Shown in pieces: positions 24,045 to 35,869 of a DNA stretch of 64,000 nucleotides (its first letter is position 1; the number at the start of each line of letters is the position of its first letter). The translations under genes were made by a program, and so were the position numbers. The stretch lies in assembly GCA_013365365.1 (NCBI GenBank), contig JABVXU010000193.1:34940-98939 (forward strand), read 5' to 3'. The notes beneath the pieces are model-generated. The model saw only the letters and a list, made by a program, of their open reading frames with translations. It searched no databases and was not told where the DNA came from. Origin of the DNA: Cruorifilaria tuberocauda (taxonomy: Eukaryota > Nematoda > Chromadorea > Rhabditida > Onchocercidae).

Positions 24045-26292
24045 ATGTACGCAGAGCCAAATGATGTCATCTTACTGACCTTTGGGACGTTACCGCTGGC
24101 GATCATCCTTCTCATACAATGTGCAAGCGGAAAACATAGAAAGAAGATAAATTTAGTTTAGTAGTTTTCCAATAGTTTTTTTTTTCTTCCCAATGAAGTA
24201 GAATTGCTTAATTATTGATAGCGCAAGCATCAACATTTAGCATTTTGAAAAACGAATAGATCATTTCTCACAGTATATCTGTTGATTGTCGATTAGTCCA
24301 CTCACCAAGCGTTGCATATTTCAGTCAAACACCAAATCAAAAGTAACGCAAAGTTCGGTATCCTCGAGCCAGTCTGTGAAGAAAACCAGCAAACTTCAGA
24401 AAAACGAAGTGGAAGGAGATGTCGAGAAATCGTCGCCATCCTTGTCTAAGATAAAAGAACCAATACAAGTAATTAGCAGTACAAGTATTGATAGTTCCTT
24501 CATGGGCAGGGCAGATCGATACTGACAAGATATAACAAAAACTTCTGGTTGAGTAGAAAGAAGTGATGGTGTCCACTTTAGAAAAGACCAATTGCCATAC
24601 AAGGCCAACCTGAGGAAACTTTTCTGTCGAACAGATCGGAAAAAGTGAAAAGTAGAAACAGTCGATCCAATGATCTGTCGGACAGAAAAAGAGGTGGCGA
24701 TGCGCCATCTGGGAAATCGTTCACTGTAATACCCGGAAAATCGAGAGATAGGCAAATTGCTAAACCGCCGAATGTAAGGCAACATTTTTAACAGTATATC
24801 AGGTCATTTAAATTACTTTAATATTACAACTGATACAGCATTCATTTTCTGAAGGCTACGTATCAAATTGTCAGAGAAGAAAAAAGTATAGTCATTCATT
24901 CCGTTCAGCAACAACCATTCTAGTTCTGGTTGTAAGTGAACAGACTGAATACTATACATAGAATGTGATATTCCTTAAGGGAAGTGTTTTCTGCGATATC
25001 TATGCAATTCATAAACCACTTATAAATTTCATTTCAACGACGGTAAGTCATCCAACTGTGAAACTTTCTGAATTATCTTTTTTTTTTGAAATCAGTTAAA
25101 TTCAAAAAAGAAATATTCGGAAAAATTGAGCATCATTAAGCTGTTTAAACAAATAACGCTAACCATCAATCGACAAAATGCGTAGAAACCGGGAGTTCGA
25201 GTTGTTTCTATCATGGAACCTTATAGCAAGTCAAAATCACAAATCATCCAGATGATGGAAATTAGTCAAGACCGTAATGCGGAAAATGCAGTAACTTAAT
25301 ATTTTAGGAAAAGTCGACATTTGATGGAGAAGTTAAAGAAGCCATCTTCAAAGAACAAGAGGTTGCTTAAATTTCAGTTGCATTAGAAAACTAATGGAGA
25401 AACCTTTGGAATCTTTGGAGAAACCAACATTTCGATATTTGAAATGAATTATTTCTTTCAGCAAAACACTCAAGAAAACATCGGCTTAATCGATGAGAAA
25501 GGTGACGTCTTTTTGAAGATTTTCTCCAACTCAAAAAATTCCATTCTTTTTCATCGTGGAAATCGGTTATTTATAAGTGACAGAAAAAAGCTTCAAGAGT
25601 GCAATAGTAAATTTGTGCTGTAGAAGAGCAAGAGCTGGCACTTGAACCGAAAAATCTCCGATGGAGTGCCGAGGGAGGCTGTCAGACAGTGCAACTGCGA
25701 AATGTTTCAAAAGACCGTTTAGCCGTCAAGGTTTACAATATTACTTCCTCTTAAATATCATTTGCAGTTATAAAAATAAAAATACTAATCGAAAGAGATC
25801 TGCTAATAAAAAAACCATATTTTTGTTAATTCATCTAATAATCCAAGTCAGGAAAAATCCCGAGAGTCTAGGAAGATTAACAAGTTATGAAGGATGGTGG
25901 TTCTAAGTTCAAACAGACATGTCGGTGAACAGCATATCTTCAGGCCAAATGTTCAGATAACCAGTTATATCGGGTGAATCCTGTATTCGGCTTCATTGAT
26001 CCGGGTGACGAATTAAAGGTGGATATTATGCGACGGAAAGCTGTACCGAAAGTGGATAAGATGATTTTCGTCAGTGTTCGCGTAAGTTAAATTCCCTTTC
26101 TCTTTCCTCTTCTTTCGGTGACCAACTTTTCCTTCTTATTCTTACTATGTTCTATATAATTCGTATAATTTGAAAATGAATTTCCTATTTCAGGCCAATA
26201 AAGATGACATTTTTCCCAAGCCATTATTCAAGCGTTCAAAGGACAGCCAAAAAATGGCCATGTTACCATTGCTCGTGGCTCGAGTTATCTGA
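24045..26292 (+). CDS. MSP-domain protein, tentative model with N-terminal membrane segment
   Basis: The certain part is the C-terminal major-sperm-protein fold: 25944-26081 plus 26194-26292 encode KCSDNQLYRVNPVFGFIDPG, APKVDK-like VPKVDKMIFVSVR and ANKDDIFPKPLFK, ending LPLLVARVI. MSP-fold proteins are nematode sperm cytoskeleton or signal proteins, or membrane-contact adaptors. Upstream phase-0 candidate exons are 24045-24155 (MYAEPNDV, then a hydrophobic run and a basic GKHRKK), 24325-24468 and 24582-24773 (Ser/Lys-rich, disordered), 25308-25361, and 25462-25614 (GDVFLKIFSNSKNSILF, the first MSP strands). The junction between ILF and KCSDN is unclear: the only phase-0 donor leaves about 20 extra residues. 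The first donor (gtttag) is weak. A degraded or misjoined gene is possible. AATAAA follows at 26390. Confidence 0.55.
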
Positions 26293-26389
26293 TCGGATCA
26301 AATTGGACCTGATATGATCCAATTGGATCCAATATCCCTTCATTTCTTCCTCTCTTTAATACATTTTCATCGTACCATTATGACAACTA

Positions 26390-26395
26390 AATAAA
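26390..26395 (+). promoter_or_regulatory. Poly(A) signal AATAAA of the MSP-domain gene
   Basis: Perfect hexamer 98 bases after the stop at 26290-26292. Confidence 0.55.
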
Positions 26396-26671
26396 CTGCC
26401 ATCAATGCATAAAACTGCTTTTCAAAATGGAAGATGTTATATTCAAATGGTCCTTAAATATTGCATTGTGTACCCAAACGCGCCGTGTGATTGTGTGTGC
26501 AATACGCATTGCTACTAAGTTTCGTCGGCCAGGTTTCGGTCTTCGGGTTATATGCGTCCTTTAATGAGTAGGGGTCAATAGGTTATTTACTTCTTCACAC
26601 CAGTGCATCATCCTATCATTTATTGAGTGTATCTGTTTGGTTTCACTTTATGATGTCTCGTTATAACGTAT

Positions 26672-26695
26672 TATATATATATATATATATATATA
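26672..26695. repeat. TA dinucleotide microsatellite
   Basis: About 12 uninterrupted TA units. Confidence 0.9.
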
Positions 26696-26892
26696 CATTG
26701 ATATTTAACAAGAAACATCTCCACGTACTCTCTGTTTCTCAAAGACTTATTCACGATGTATCTTCTTAAGGATTTGAACTTTATCTATCAATAATTCAAG
26801 TAATCGGCATTACTGTTCAGCTAATTCTTTCCCAACTTCGTATTCATTTACCTCGAATATACATCTTTCAAAGGTGACATTTTGGAGCCGTT

Positions 26893-29800
26893 ATGGCTGC
26901 AGCTTCACCGTTACTGCAATATCCAACGCCGGATATAGATGTCTCCAGTTCATCAACATCGTTGCAGCTTGCAAGCTCTTCACAGTTTCCGCAGGTTGTT
27001 TATTTCTTGCAGATATTACATTATCCATAAATTGCTTTTTCAAGACTATAATATTCAAGAGATTCCTTTCAGACAAGTTCAAATATCTCCAATCAGCAAC
27101 AAATTATAACCAACAGCCAGTATCAACCATACTACCTGCGGCCGGGTTATCGATTCAAAACAAATTTGGTTCGTTGACAGTCATACATGCGCTATCGTCA
27201 TCTGCTTGCTGATGTTTTAATAGTTGAAGCTGACGGCTATTTCCATTCTACAAACAACAACATTTATAACAAGTATCTAAATATAATCTGGATTTAGTTC
27301 AGAATTCCTAATTACAACAGCTTTTACGATTATTGCAGCAACCGGTATTGGATGTTGCCGATGGTCCGGGTAGGCGATTACGTAAGAATGTCGCGAATGT
27401 CCGACGTCATATCGATTACATTGCCAATGTGCTGAATCATTTTGAGGTTTGCTTTCACTAAACTATCAACCTATAATATAAAGGAAAATAGCTAAAACTA
27501 TGCTTTCTGGTCTGGTCATATCGTTCATTTCCTAATCTCAATGCAACTTATGCATTTTAATCGGTAGTATTGTACAGATTTTTATGCTAACTGCAATAGT
27601 TATCGTTGATTATTCTTCAAACTCCATTTTTCTACCCTACCTTACTTTTCTATTTTGCGATATGTCCCTGGATAACATATCTCACAGAGATCATAGTGGA
27701 AATGAAGAGGAAATATGAATGTAAAAGAATTTCTCTTTGGGATGATTCCAGTGGTAAAAAATCCAACATGTGAGATAAATTTTTAGGCTCGATTGTGGCA
27801 ACACGATGTACGTAGTCGTGAGGCCATTCAGCCGGATATACTTTATCAAAATTCTGCAGTTCCTCCAACCGCTACGGTAGACAAAACTATTGACTGTGTT
27901 TTAAATAAGTTTGTGCGGGCCGCAATGAACAAAGTTAAATGTCCCATTTACAGTATTTGCGTAAGTTATTAATTTGGCACATAGTTTTAGTTTCCAGTCG
28001 GAATCAGACTTAAGTCTATGGTATTTTTTGCTCAGTGTTCTGCAACATTTTAATAATATCATAAAGGTTCAATTTTTTTTAATGTGTTTTTAATTTTGCT
28101 CATTATTAACTGCTATATTGGCTTATTATTGATTCTTATACAACTTTTATATTCTTTTTGCTAGTATTACACTTCTAAGTCAGTCACTGTTTATAAGTTT
28201 CAGTGGACACCAGAGGGTAAACGGTTAATAACAGGTGCATCAACAGGCGAATTCACTTTATGGAATGGTACAGCTTTCAATTTCGAGACAATTCTTCAGG
28301 TATTTGTGACAGGTTTTACCGTCCATTTCTCAGTGTACCGCGTTTGTTAAGTTTTGTTTCATTCACTCATTTCCATGCGTCACCGTATGTTATCCATTAC
28401 TTCTTGTTATACGTCGTAAGTCACTTAAATAAAATGAAATAAAGAAAAGGCTGAAAAGATTTTGTGAGTAGAATCATTTTTATTTATAACATAATGAAAA
28501 TAAAGGATGGTTAGTCGGCATTGCTTTTTTTATAAATATTGCCGATATTTTCCTGCTTTGTATAATTATGAAGCAGATAAATAGTTTATAAGGCGCAGCT
28601 TGTTGACAGTTTGCATCGCGGTTATCAGAGAGAGTGTTGTGACTCCTTCAAAACATCAGGGATTTCTGAATGATCTTATTAAATTTCGTCGGTTTTGAAT
28701 ATAAGAGTTACAAATTTGTCAGCTCAAGTAGCTTATTTTGGATTTTCTCTTTTGGCTGACTGTCTTTGTTGAAAAGACATAATTTTTTGGACTTTTTCGA
28801 AATGGGAGCTTAGATTATTTTTTATCACTGTAAAGGATGAAGTGGCTAACCAAATACCTATGTTTATTTGTAAATTTTATTAAAGTTCTGCTGCAGTTTG
28901 GGAGGGTAGATGTTAAAACTGTAAAACAGTTTTTTTACTTCGAATAAAATAATATTATTTGCAATTGAGATCTAGATATTTTGTTAAAAAGAATTTCAGT
29001 GTTACTCAGAAACTGATTGACATTGTAACGACGTTTTTTTTTGGAGTGTTGAAGGCATTTAAGGCACTCAAGTATTACTTGTTAATAATCCTTGAAAACA
29101 TGCTTTTCGACTGAACACTCATGATAAACTATCAACTTATATTCTTTAATGATGTTTGATTGAACCCACTGATATTCGATCTCATGTTTTTAAAAATAAT
29201 CTTTCAAAGAAAACATTTCAGCGATTTGATTTCTTACAACACAATCTTTAGATGTCTTAATTGTCCATAGAATATTTTATGCAAGTGTACCGATTTTATT
29301 CATAACACATAAAAGAAATTTTTAAGGAGCTAATAACTAACAAGGTAAATGTCATTAATGGTAAATGAAAATGAACTGTTCCTTCTCAATAAAATATACT
29401 AAGGAATATGTTGTCACTGTAAATGGGTAAATAACGAGTGGAATAGTTATTAGAGATTTGGATATTATGGAAAACGAAGACGTAGGAAGTCAGTATGTAT
29501 ACTCTAGTTTTATTTTGACTCTGTCTCTTTGATCTTTTGAGAAGAAAACAGGCTGAGTTCGGCTGTAAATACATGCAGTTGCAGCAATATGTAAATAAAC
29601 GCAAATAAGTTCGACATATTTGAATGGAAGGGAATATTATTCCAGAAAAGAGAAGAGCCATGCTGGAATTTCATAGACTAGCTACAAATCGTTTTTTACT
29701 TGGTCATAAGCATTAGTGTCATTAGTTGAATCCAATCATGTCCTTTTATTAATAAAAAATTCAATAATATACACTTTCATGACTGATTCGTCCACCTATG

Positions 29801-32800
29801 TGTCCATGCTTTCATCACTTCACATACAGCTTTTACTTTTCCAGCGAAATTGTTCCCGATAATCAATTTGGCATCAGATTTTATAGTTTACATGAATAGT
29901 AAATTAGATTGTAGTATATTTGCTGTGATATTTTCTATCATTTCTGAAAGATGGCTTAATTGGAATACCAAACTGATTGGTTGTTGTCTTTCTTTCAGAT
30001 TTGAGAGGAATTATTGTTAATCGAAATGTAAAAGAGAACCTTTATAAAAAGCTGAATGAAATAGGATTTGAAATTTCAAATTTTATGATTGTATAGAAAA
30101 AAGCAAATGTAGTAACTCGCAATCATAGAGTTTGTTCTAAAGAAAAATTTATTTTAATATAAGAACTGTTGATTTAATAAATTGTCAATAATGATTTCGA
30201 TCAGTAGGAATTTTAACATTTTTTATTACTTCCGGCCAGTTGTTGTCACTCACAGTGCATGCGATGGATAAATTAATTAAGACAATAATTGTTGAGAAGA
30301 TCTTGTAGGCTCATGATACAGCGATTCGTGCTCTGAAATGGTCACATAACGATCAGTGGCTTGTCTCAGCGGATCACGATGGTTTCGTGAAATATTGGCA
30401 ACCGAATATGAACAATGTGCATATGTATCAAGCGCATAAAGATGAAGCCATTAGATCTATCAGGTTCATTATGCATTCCTCCATTTGAATGAACTTTATT
30501 TTGGGAAGTATAAATTTTAACTATGAGACTGTTTTCAGTTTCGCGCCCACAGATGTGAAGTTAGTAACTGGCTCGGATGATGCTACTGCTCGAATTTGGG
30601 ATTTTGCGCGATGTGCTGAAGAAAAAGTATTACGTGGTCATGGATCAGATGTGCGTAGCGTCGATTGGCATCCCCAAAAAGGTTTGGTATGCACTGGATC
30701 ACGTGACTCACAACAACCAGTAAAGTTATGGGATCCGAAGACAGGACAGTGTTTGTCGACTTTGTGAGTTGTTTCAGCTTTTCTATATTCTAATGGCTTC
30801 CAAAAAATAACTTTTTGTAAAGGCTTATATAAAATTTTCTTTTATATAAATTATTAATATATGACTGATACCATAATTTTTTGAACTTTTGAAAGTTTGT
30901 GGATCAAAAGTCAGTTTTTTTAATTGTTGGCATTAAGACATGATCATAAAAATTCGGTAATGGCTGTACAGTGGAATAAAAATGGGAATTGGTTATTAAC
31001 GGGATCCCGCGATCATTTGATTAAAATGTATGATATCAGAATGATGCGTGAAATGCATACGTACAGGGGACATAAAAAGGAAGTTACAGGTTAATTTCCA
31101 GATTATATTATTTACTCTTCGTTTTACAAATTTTTTCAGGATTTCGGTTTCTTTTGTAATTCATTACTTTATTTAAATTGATAATTTTTTACTCCCTATC
31201 ATTTTGTAGCATTAGCTTGGCATCCGGTTCATGAAGGTATGTTTGTAAGCGGTGGTGGTGATGGATCATTGGCGTATTGGCTCGTAAACAGTGACAAGGA
31301 ACTTGGATTTTTAGAGCATGCTCATGATCAAGCTATATGGACACTTGAATGGCATCCCTTGGGTCATATTCTAGCATCGGGTATTTTAAGCTGAACAGTG
31401 GAATTCAAATATTTCTAAATCTTTAGGCATTCTAATGTTTAAATCATTGATTGTAAAAAATTTTATATTTTTTTTAGAAATGCAAAGCTAATACAATCAA
31501 TTTTTAAGTATAATTTTAAACTCAGTCTTGCAGTTATATTTTTCAGGTTCTAATGATAACAATACAAAGTTTTGGGCACGAAATCGTCCAGGTGATACTC
31601 AGGATGATATTTACGGATTGGCGTCATTTTCTGGATCAGTACAAACGCCAGCAAAAGAGACAAAAACAGAAACTGCTGAAGAAAAAACGTTTATTACCGT
31701 TATTCCAGGTCTACTGAATTTATTTTTAAAATCAAGTCAAGCTTCGATTTTTATTCATTGTATGCTTTTTTCAAGGTATGGGCCTGGATGATGATGTATT
31801 CCAAGGAATGCAGAAAAAAGATGCGCGAACTACTGTGGGTGGTCCGCCAGTTGGAGGACCTTTGCTGTTTCCAGAAGATCCAAATGCGCGGCAACAAGTA
31901 AGTTAGTTACATTTATTGGAGAAATATTTGAGATGCCGTGATGTTTTAGAAATTGTGATGATAAAGTTAGTGGAAAAATGATCTCTTGAAATTATTCCTT
32001 GGTCGCAATATCAGCGTTATAATTAGATATCACGATCCGAATATTAGTTAATATCAAATTAGAGCTATAAAACAGCAAATGAATAATATTTGTTTTATTT
32101 TTTTCTATAGACGATGAATATTGGTGCAAAAAGAACTTTGATCAAACAGCCTCCACCAAAGAAGGCTCAGCGACAATTTGAACGGATGTGGAATGTTGCA
32201 AAACCTGGAGCTTCCGGAAGTGATGATTATACCGATGAAGTGCCGGATGAAGGAACGTTTCGGAGGTCCAAAACTTCCTTGCTTGGGCCACCCCCACGCT
32301 CATTATTGTCTTCGAAACGTGAAGAAGGTGATTAGTAAATTCTTCGATTGTTATTGATCCTATCCATCCATTATTATCAATTTTAGCTTTACAAAAAAGT
32401 AGCGTTTTTAATTTATTTTTATTCGGAACTAGCTAGTAATATGCCTCCTTTTTATAGCAAAATTTTCAGAAACCCGATCACCGAGTCCTGGTCAGGAAAG
32501 AAGTAGACGTTCCCAAAAAAGTGTAACTCATTCCACTGGGTCGGATCAGGAGGTTAGTTCGGTATCCTTACAAATGCCATCACCTCTTTCATCTGCACCA
32601 GCAGTTGTGCAGCAGTGGACAAATCCAGTAGCATCTCAGCCACCAGTGATACAACAAATTACTGCTCAGCCAAGCATTCTTGTACCAACCGTGCAAAGTA
32701 TATTTTCATTCATCTTCACTGATTTTTTTCTGCCTTTTTTGATAATTTCTAACCTATTTAGTTTTTCAGAGATAGAGTAGTTACATGTTTTTATTTGTTG

Positions 32801-34316
32801 TATTAATTTAATATTATGAGTTAAGAAATCTTATACGGGCTTCATTTAAACATCTCATCTTGCGCATCTCATTCAGAGTGACATGTTTAAATAATCAATC
32901 GTTAGAAATTAAAAGCAGCTTTTAATAACTTCAGTTTGCTCTCCTAATGACTAATGTTAGACTTATGTTGGCTAAAACTTCGCGTTTTTATTGCTCTTCA
33001 TTGCTATTGCAATTTATTTTATTCTTTCTGTTGTCTATATTGTTTGTTTGCTAGTGTTACATGTGTTAATGTTACTGAAGTGTTAATTTTTCTCAATTTG
33101 ATATTCATTCATTAACTTTTGCTATCGTTTTATTACGAAAAACTGAACACTATTTTTTTTGTAGCACTAACGGCAGTGGCACAAATGGGAACAGCCGGTA
33201 TATCTTTGTCCGCACTACCCATGCCACCGGCTATTGGTCCACTTATTTGGCCACCACCACTTCCGACTAACCTTACATCAGCCTCATCATCGTCATCTGT
33301 CCAAAACAGGGTATATTTTCGAAAACTGATCATACATAAAAATATCTTTCATAATCAAAATGAAGAAAAAATTAAGTTCAATCATTCTATATCTTTTTAT
33401 CATTTTCTTTTTTTTTTCTCATTTCTTTTCCAACTCATCAATTCTTTTTTCATTTTAGGATGTAGACTATCGTACTGGACCTCCTTCTCTTCCAATGCCA
33501 CCACTTTTACCAGGTAATAGCAATAATACATCTAATGATGTGGACCTAAGAAATCAGCAACCCTCTTCATCTTCACAATCGCAAAGCTGGCGATCTAATG
33601 CACAGCCCGACAATAAATCAATAAACAACGATGAAACATCAAGAACTGTCCCTTCTACAGGTGTGTAATCATCATAAATTTTTTCTATTCGGCGTGACAA
33701 TTTGCACTTGAAAAATAGTGATATTGAAGTATTTATGATGTCATAGCAGTCAGCTATCTTCAGGTGAAATGAGGATACATGATCCTCGTATAAGAAGAGG
33801 TGGATCTCGAGGAAACATAGCCAGAAATGGAGATGACGACAGGTCAGGAGGACTTGCATCTGGAACTCAAGTACGCGACCCTCGCAGGAGGCCTCAGTTA
33901 CGCGCGCCGACTGCGCCTAAACAGGTCTGTTTGCTGTTTGAAACTCCGAGAATTTATTCAGCAATATTTATGAATTTTTATTTCAAATAAATTTGAAGAC
34001 TAAACCTACAATTCAGAATTTGACAATTCTGGAAAATTCATATGATGTTCAGGACGAAGACTTTGATGGTCGTTTCGAAGGTAATCAAGTTCGACGGCGT
34101 GTTTGGATGCCGAATATGAATGAAGCTGGAGATGGCAGAGCTGGACCCGGCCAGTCATTACCAATGCGTTATGAATTCAACTGTCCCGTTGGTGATTTTG
34201 ATGATCGCCTTCAACATCACCAGCAGCAATATCCGCCCTATCTACATCAACATACGGGTGGTGGATTAGTGCGACGAGGGACAAGCCGAAATCGAATTCG
34301 AAGAGGAGCTTATTAA
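26893..34316 (+). CDS. pfs-2: WDR33/PFS-2, WD40 subunit of the mRNA 3' cleavage and polyadenylation factor
   Basis: WDR33 sits in the mammalian polyadenylation specificity factor with CPSF160, CPSF30 and FIP1 and recognises AAUAAA; nuclear. Seventeen exons: 26893-26994, 27073-27168, 27339-27446, 27787-27960, 28204-28299, 30309-30463, 30539-30763, 30938-31089, 31210-31380, 31547-31708, 31776-31897, 32111-32327, 32458-32697, 33165-33310, 33459-33660, 33764-33924, 34053-34316. All phases match; 930 residues. The conserved pre-WD segment contains [21 protein letters not shown] repeats follow ([73 protein letters not shown]). The C-terminus is Pro/Gln/Ser-rich and ends in Arg-Gly-rich [14 protein letters not shown]. 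It lacks the long collagen-like Gly-Pro region of vertebrates. ATG 26893 gives a short Ser-rich leader; the start is less certain than the rest. Confidence 0.96.
28300..30308 (+). other. Large intron of WDR33 (2 kb)
   Basis: Sits between the exon ending [13 protein letters not shown] and the one starting [11 protein letters not shown]. Other introns of the gene are about 75-2000 bases and mostly below 500. I see no embedded gene: open frames such as 29386-29661 (-) have no domain. Confidence 0.6.
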
Positions 34317-34481
34317 TTTGATATTTGTCTAGAATCCAAATCACTAATATTAAGCAGTTCATTCGAGAAAGCTAAATTAATTTTTTCAGTAACTAATCAT
34401 TTTCGTTATCACCAAATACAAATTATTTTATGACAATTTTACAATATCGTTCTGAATATTCAATATATAATATAAATGAAG

Positions 34482-34487
34482 AATAAA
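34482..34487 (+). promoter_or_regulatory. Poly(A) signal AATAAA of WDR33
   Basis: Perfect hexamer about 165 bases after the WDR33 stop. Confidence 0.55.
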
Positions 34488-34711
34488 GAAACAATGTCCA
34501 TTACTGAAATATGGAAGCCGTATTTTATCTTGTTTTTCTTTTATTTATGCATAATGAAATTCGTTGCTATTTTCTTTTTATGGCTTTATTCTATTCTTTT
34601 GCACTATCTACTTAGTTATTGGTAAATTTGTGCTGCTTTCTCATTATTATAAAATGAAGTAAAAATAATATTCCTCATATAAAGATTACAAACTTCGACT
34701 TGAAATTACCA

Positions 34712-34717
34712 TTTATT
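34712..34717 (-). promoter_or_regulatory. Poly(A) signal (minus strand) of MRPL20
   Basis: TTTATT on plus, 88 bases past the MRPL20 stop on the minus strand. Confidence 0.55.
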
Positions 34718-34804
34718 TTCAATAATATAAATACGCCAAATATGCCAACTGTTAAGAAAAAGTCAACAATGTAAACGGTTAAGACAAATTGATCAGAAGT
34801 GCAT

Positions 34805-35660
34805 TCAATATTCCGTAATTTTGAGTGGCCTTGGAGGTTTCTGGTGATTCTCCGCAGGTCCTCGAGGGAACTTTTTAGAGTATTCCAATGGAGTACCAAA
34901 CAGTGATTGGTCAATATGTACATTTCTTTGTTCTTCATCCGTGATTACCGAACGTCCATCTTCAAGTGCCATTTGCTTTGTCAACATAACCAAACTCTGA
35001 GATGCAGTTATTTTAATCTATGCATGAATTTGAAATGATTGATTGGATTACTTTCTGTAATGTAATTTAGCAGATACTTACAACATATTTTGAGTATCCA
35101 CCCAATCTATTAAAACTATTACAAGAATAGCAATATAACCTTAAAGGATTCCGGTTCGTAGATTGCAAGCTGCGAGATGACAACATTGTCTAATAGAATA
35201 TGTGCCTTTGCAAGCATATTCCGAAAAGGTGCATAATCAAAATGGTACTCGGCGAGAGCTGCCTTCACTCTTTCTTCTGCATACTAAAATGCACATTAGC
35301 TAGGATAAACAATATATCACGAATATAAAAGAAAGAAATAGAGAAGATGAAGTACTTACAAACTTTTCCAGTTTCGGGGCATCTTCACGTTGCATATCCA
35401 GATATATAAATAGTTTGTTCAATTTTCTCAAACCTCTTCGCACTGTAGTTCGTTGGAAACCATACTGCCACTAAGATATAGAAAATCACCACAATTACAT
35501 TACAACAGAAGCAAAAAAGATTTTTGAATGTAAAACATACAGCAACGAATCTCCTTAGTTGTTCACGTTTCTGCCATATGTCTGGTTTAATTTTGACGTA
35601 AAATGGATGGTACGGACTATTGATGACGCGACGTAAAAAAGTGATTCCGGTTGACCTCAT
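34805..35660 (-). CDS. mrpl-20: Mitochondrial large-subunit ribosomal protein bL20m
   Basis: Component of the mitochondrial ribosome large subunit; bL20 binds 23S-like rRNA. Four phase-0 exons (35660-35541, 35470-35360, 35283-35140, 34996-34805) give 188 residues. The best marker is QLAIYEPESFKSLVMLTKQM, matching the C-terminal core of MRPL20 (DLAIYEP-FKSL). Upstream are the basic helix WQKREQLRRFVAVWQYGFQR and RRGLRKLNKLFIYL, as expected for the long RNA-binding helix. The N-terminus (MRSTGITFLRRVINSP) is basic and hydroxylated like a mitochondrial import leader. The tail after residue 150 (FPRGPAENHQKPPRPL) extends past the bacterial length and is typical of mitochondrial versions. Confidence 0.88.
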
Positions 35661-35869
35661 CCCACGTTGACCAAATTAATCATGAGCAATCCAGCAACTT
35701 TGCAACCATACCTCTGGCAAACAGATTAACGAAAGGCGATTTTCCTGCCCGACTAGTCGTTATCGAACGGCCGCGTGAAATTGTGAAATTCCTTAAGAAA
35801 TGGATGATAAAGTTTTCGTAGATGTGATGTGGATGCTGAATGGTTGTTGGATGGTGGAGTGAAAGATAT
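35661..35869. promoter_or_regulatory. Divergent promoter region, MRPL20 and the MADF factor
   Basis: 209 bases separate the two oppositely directed start codons. The interval is less AT-rich than most intergenic DNA here. A shared bidirectional promoter is inferred. Confidence 0.45.

Larger units (their letters stand above)
26293..26892. other. Intergenic between the MSP-domain gene and WDR33
   Basis: Holds the MSP-gene poly(A) signal, GATC-rich palindromes just after its stop, and a TA microsatellite at 26672-26695. No coding exon seen. Confidence 0.5.
34317..34804. other. Intergenic between two convergent genes
   Basis: 3' flanks of WDR33 and MRPL20 with a poly(A) signal for each and nothing else recognised. 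Confidence 0.6.
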
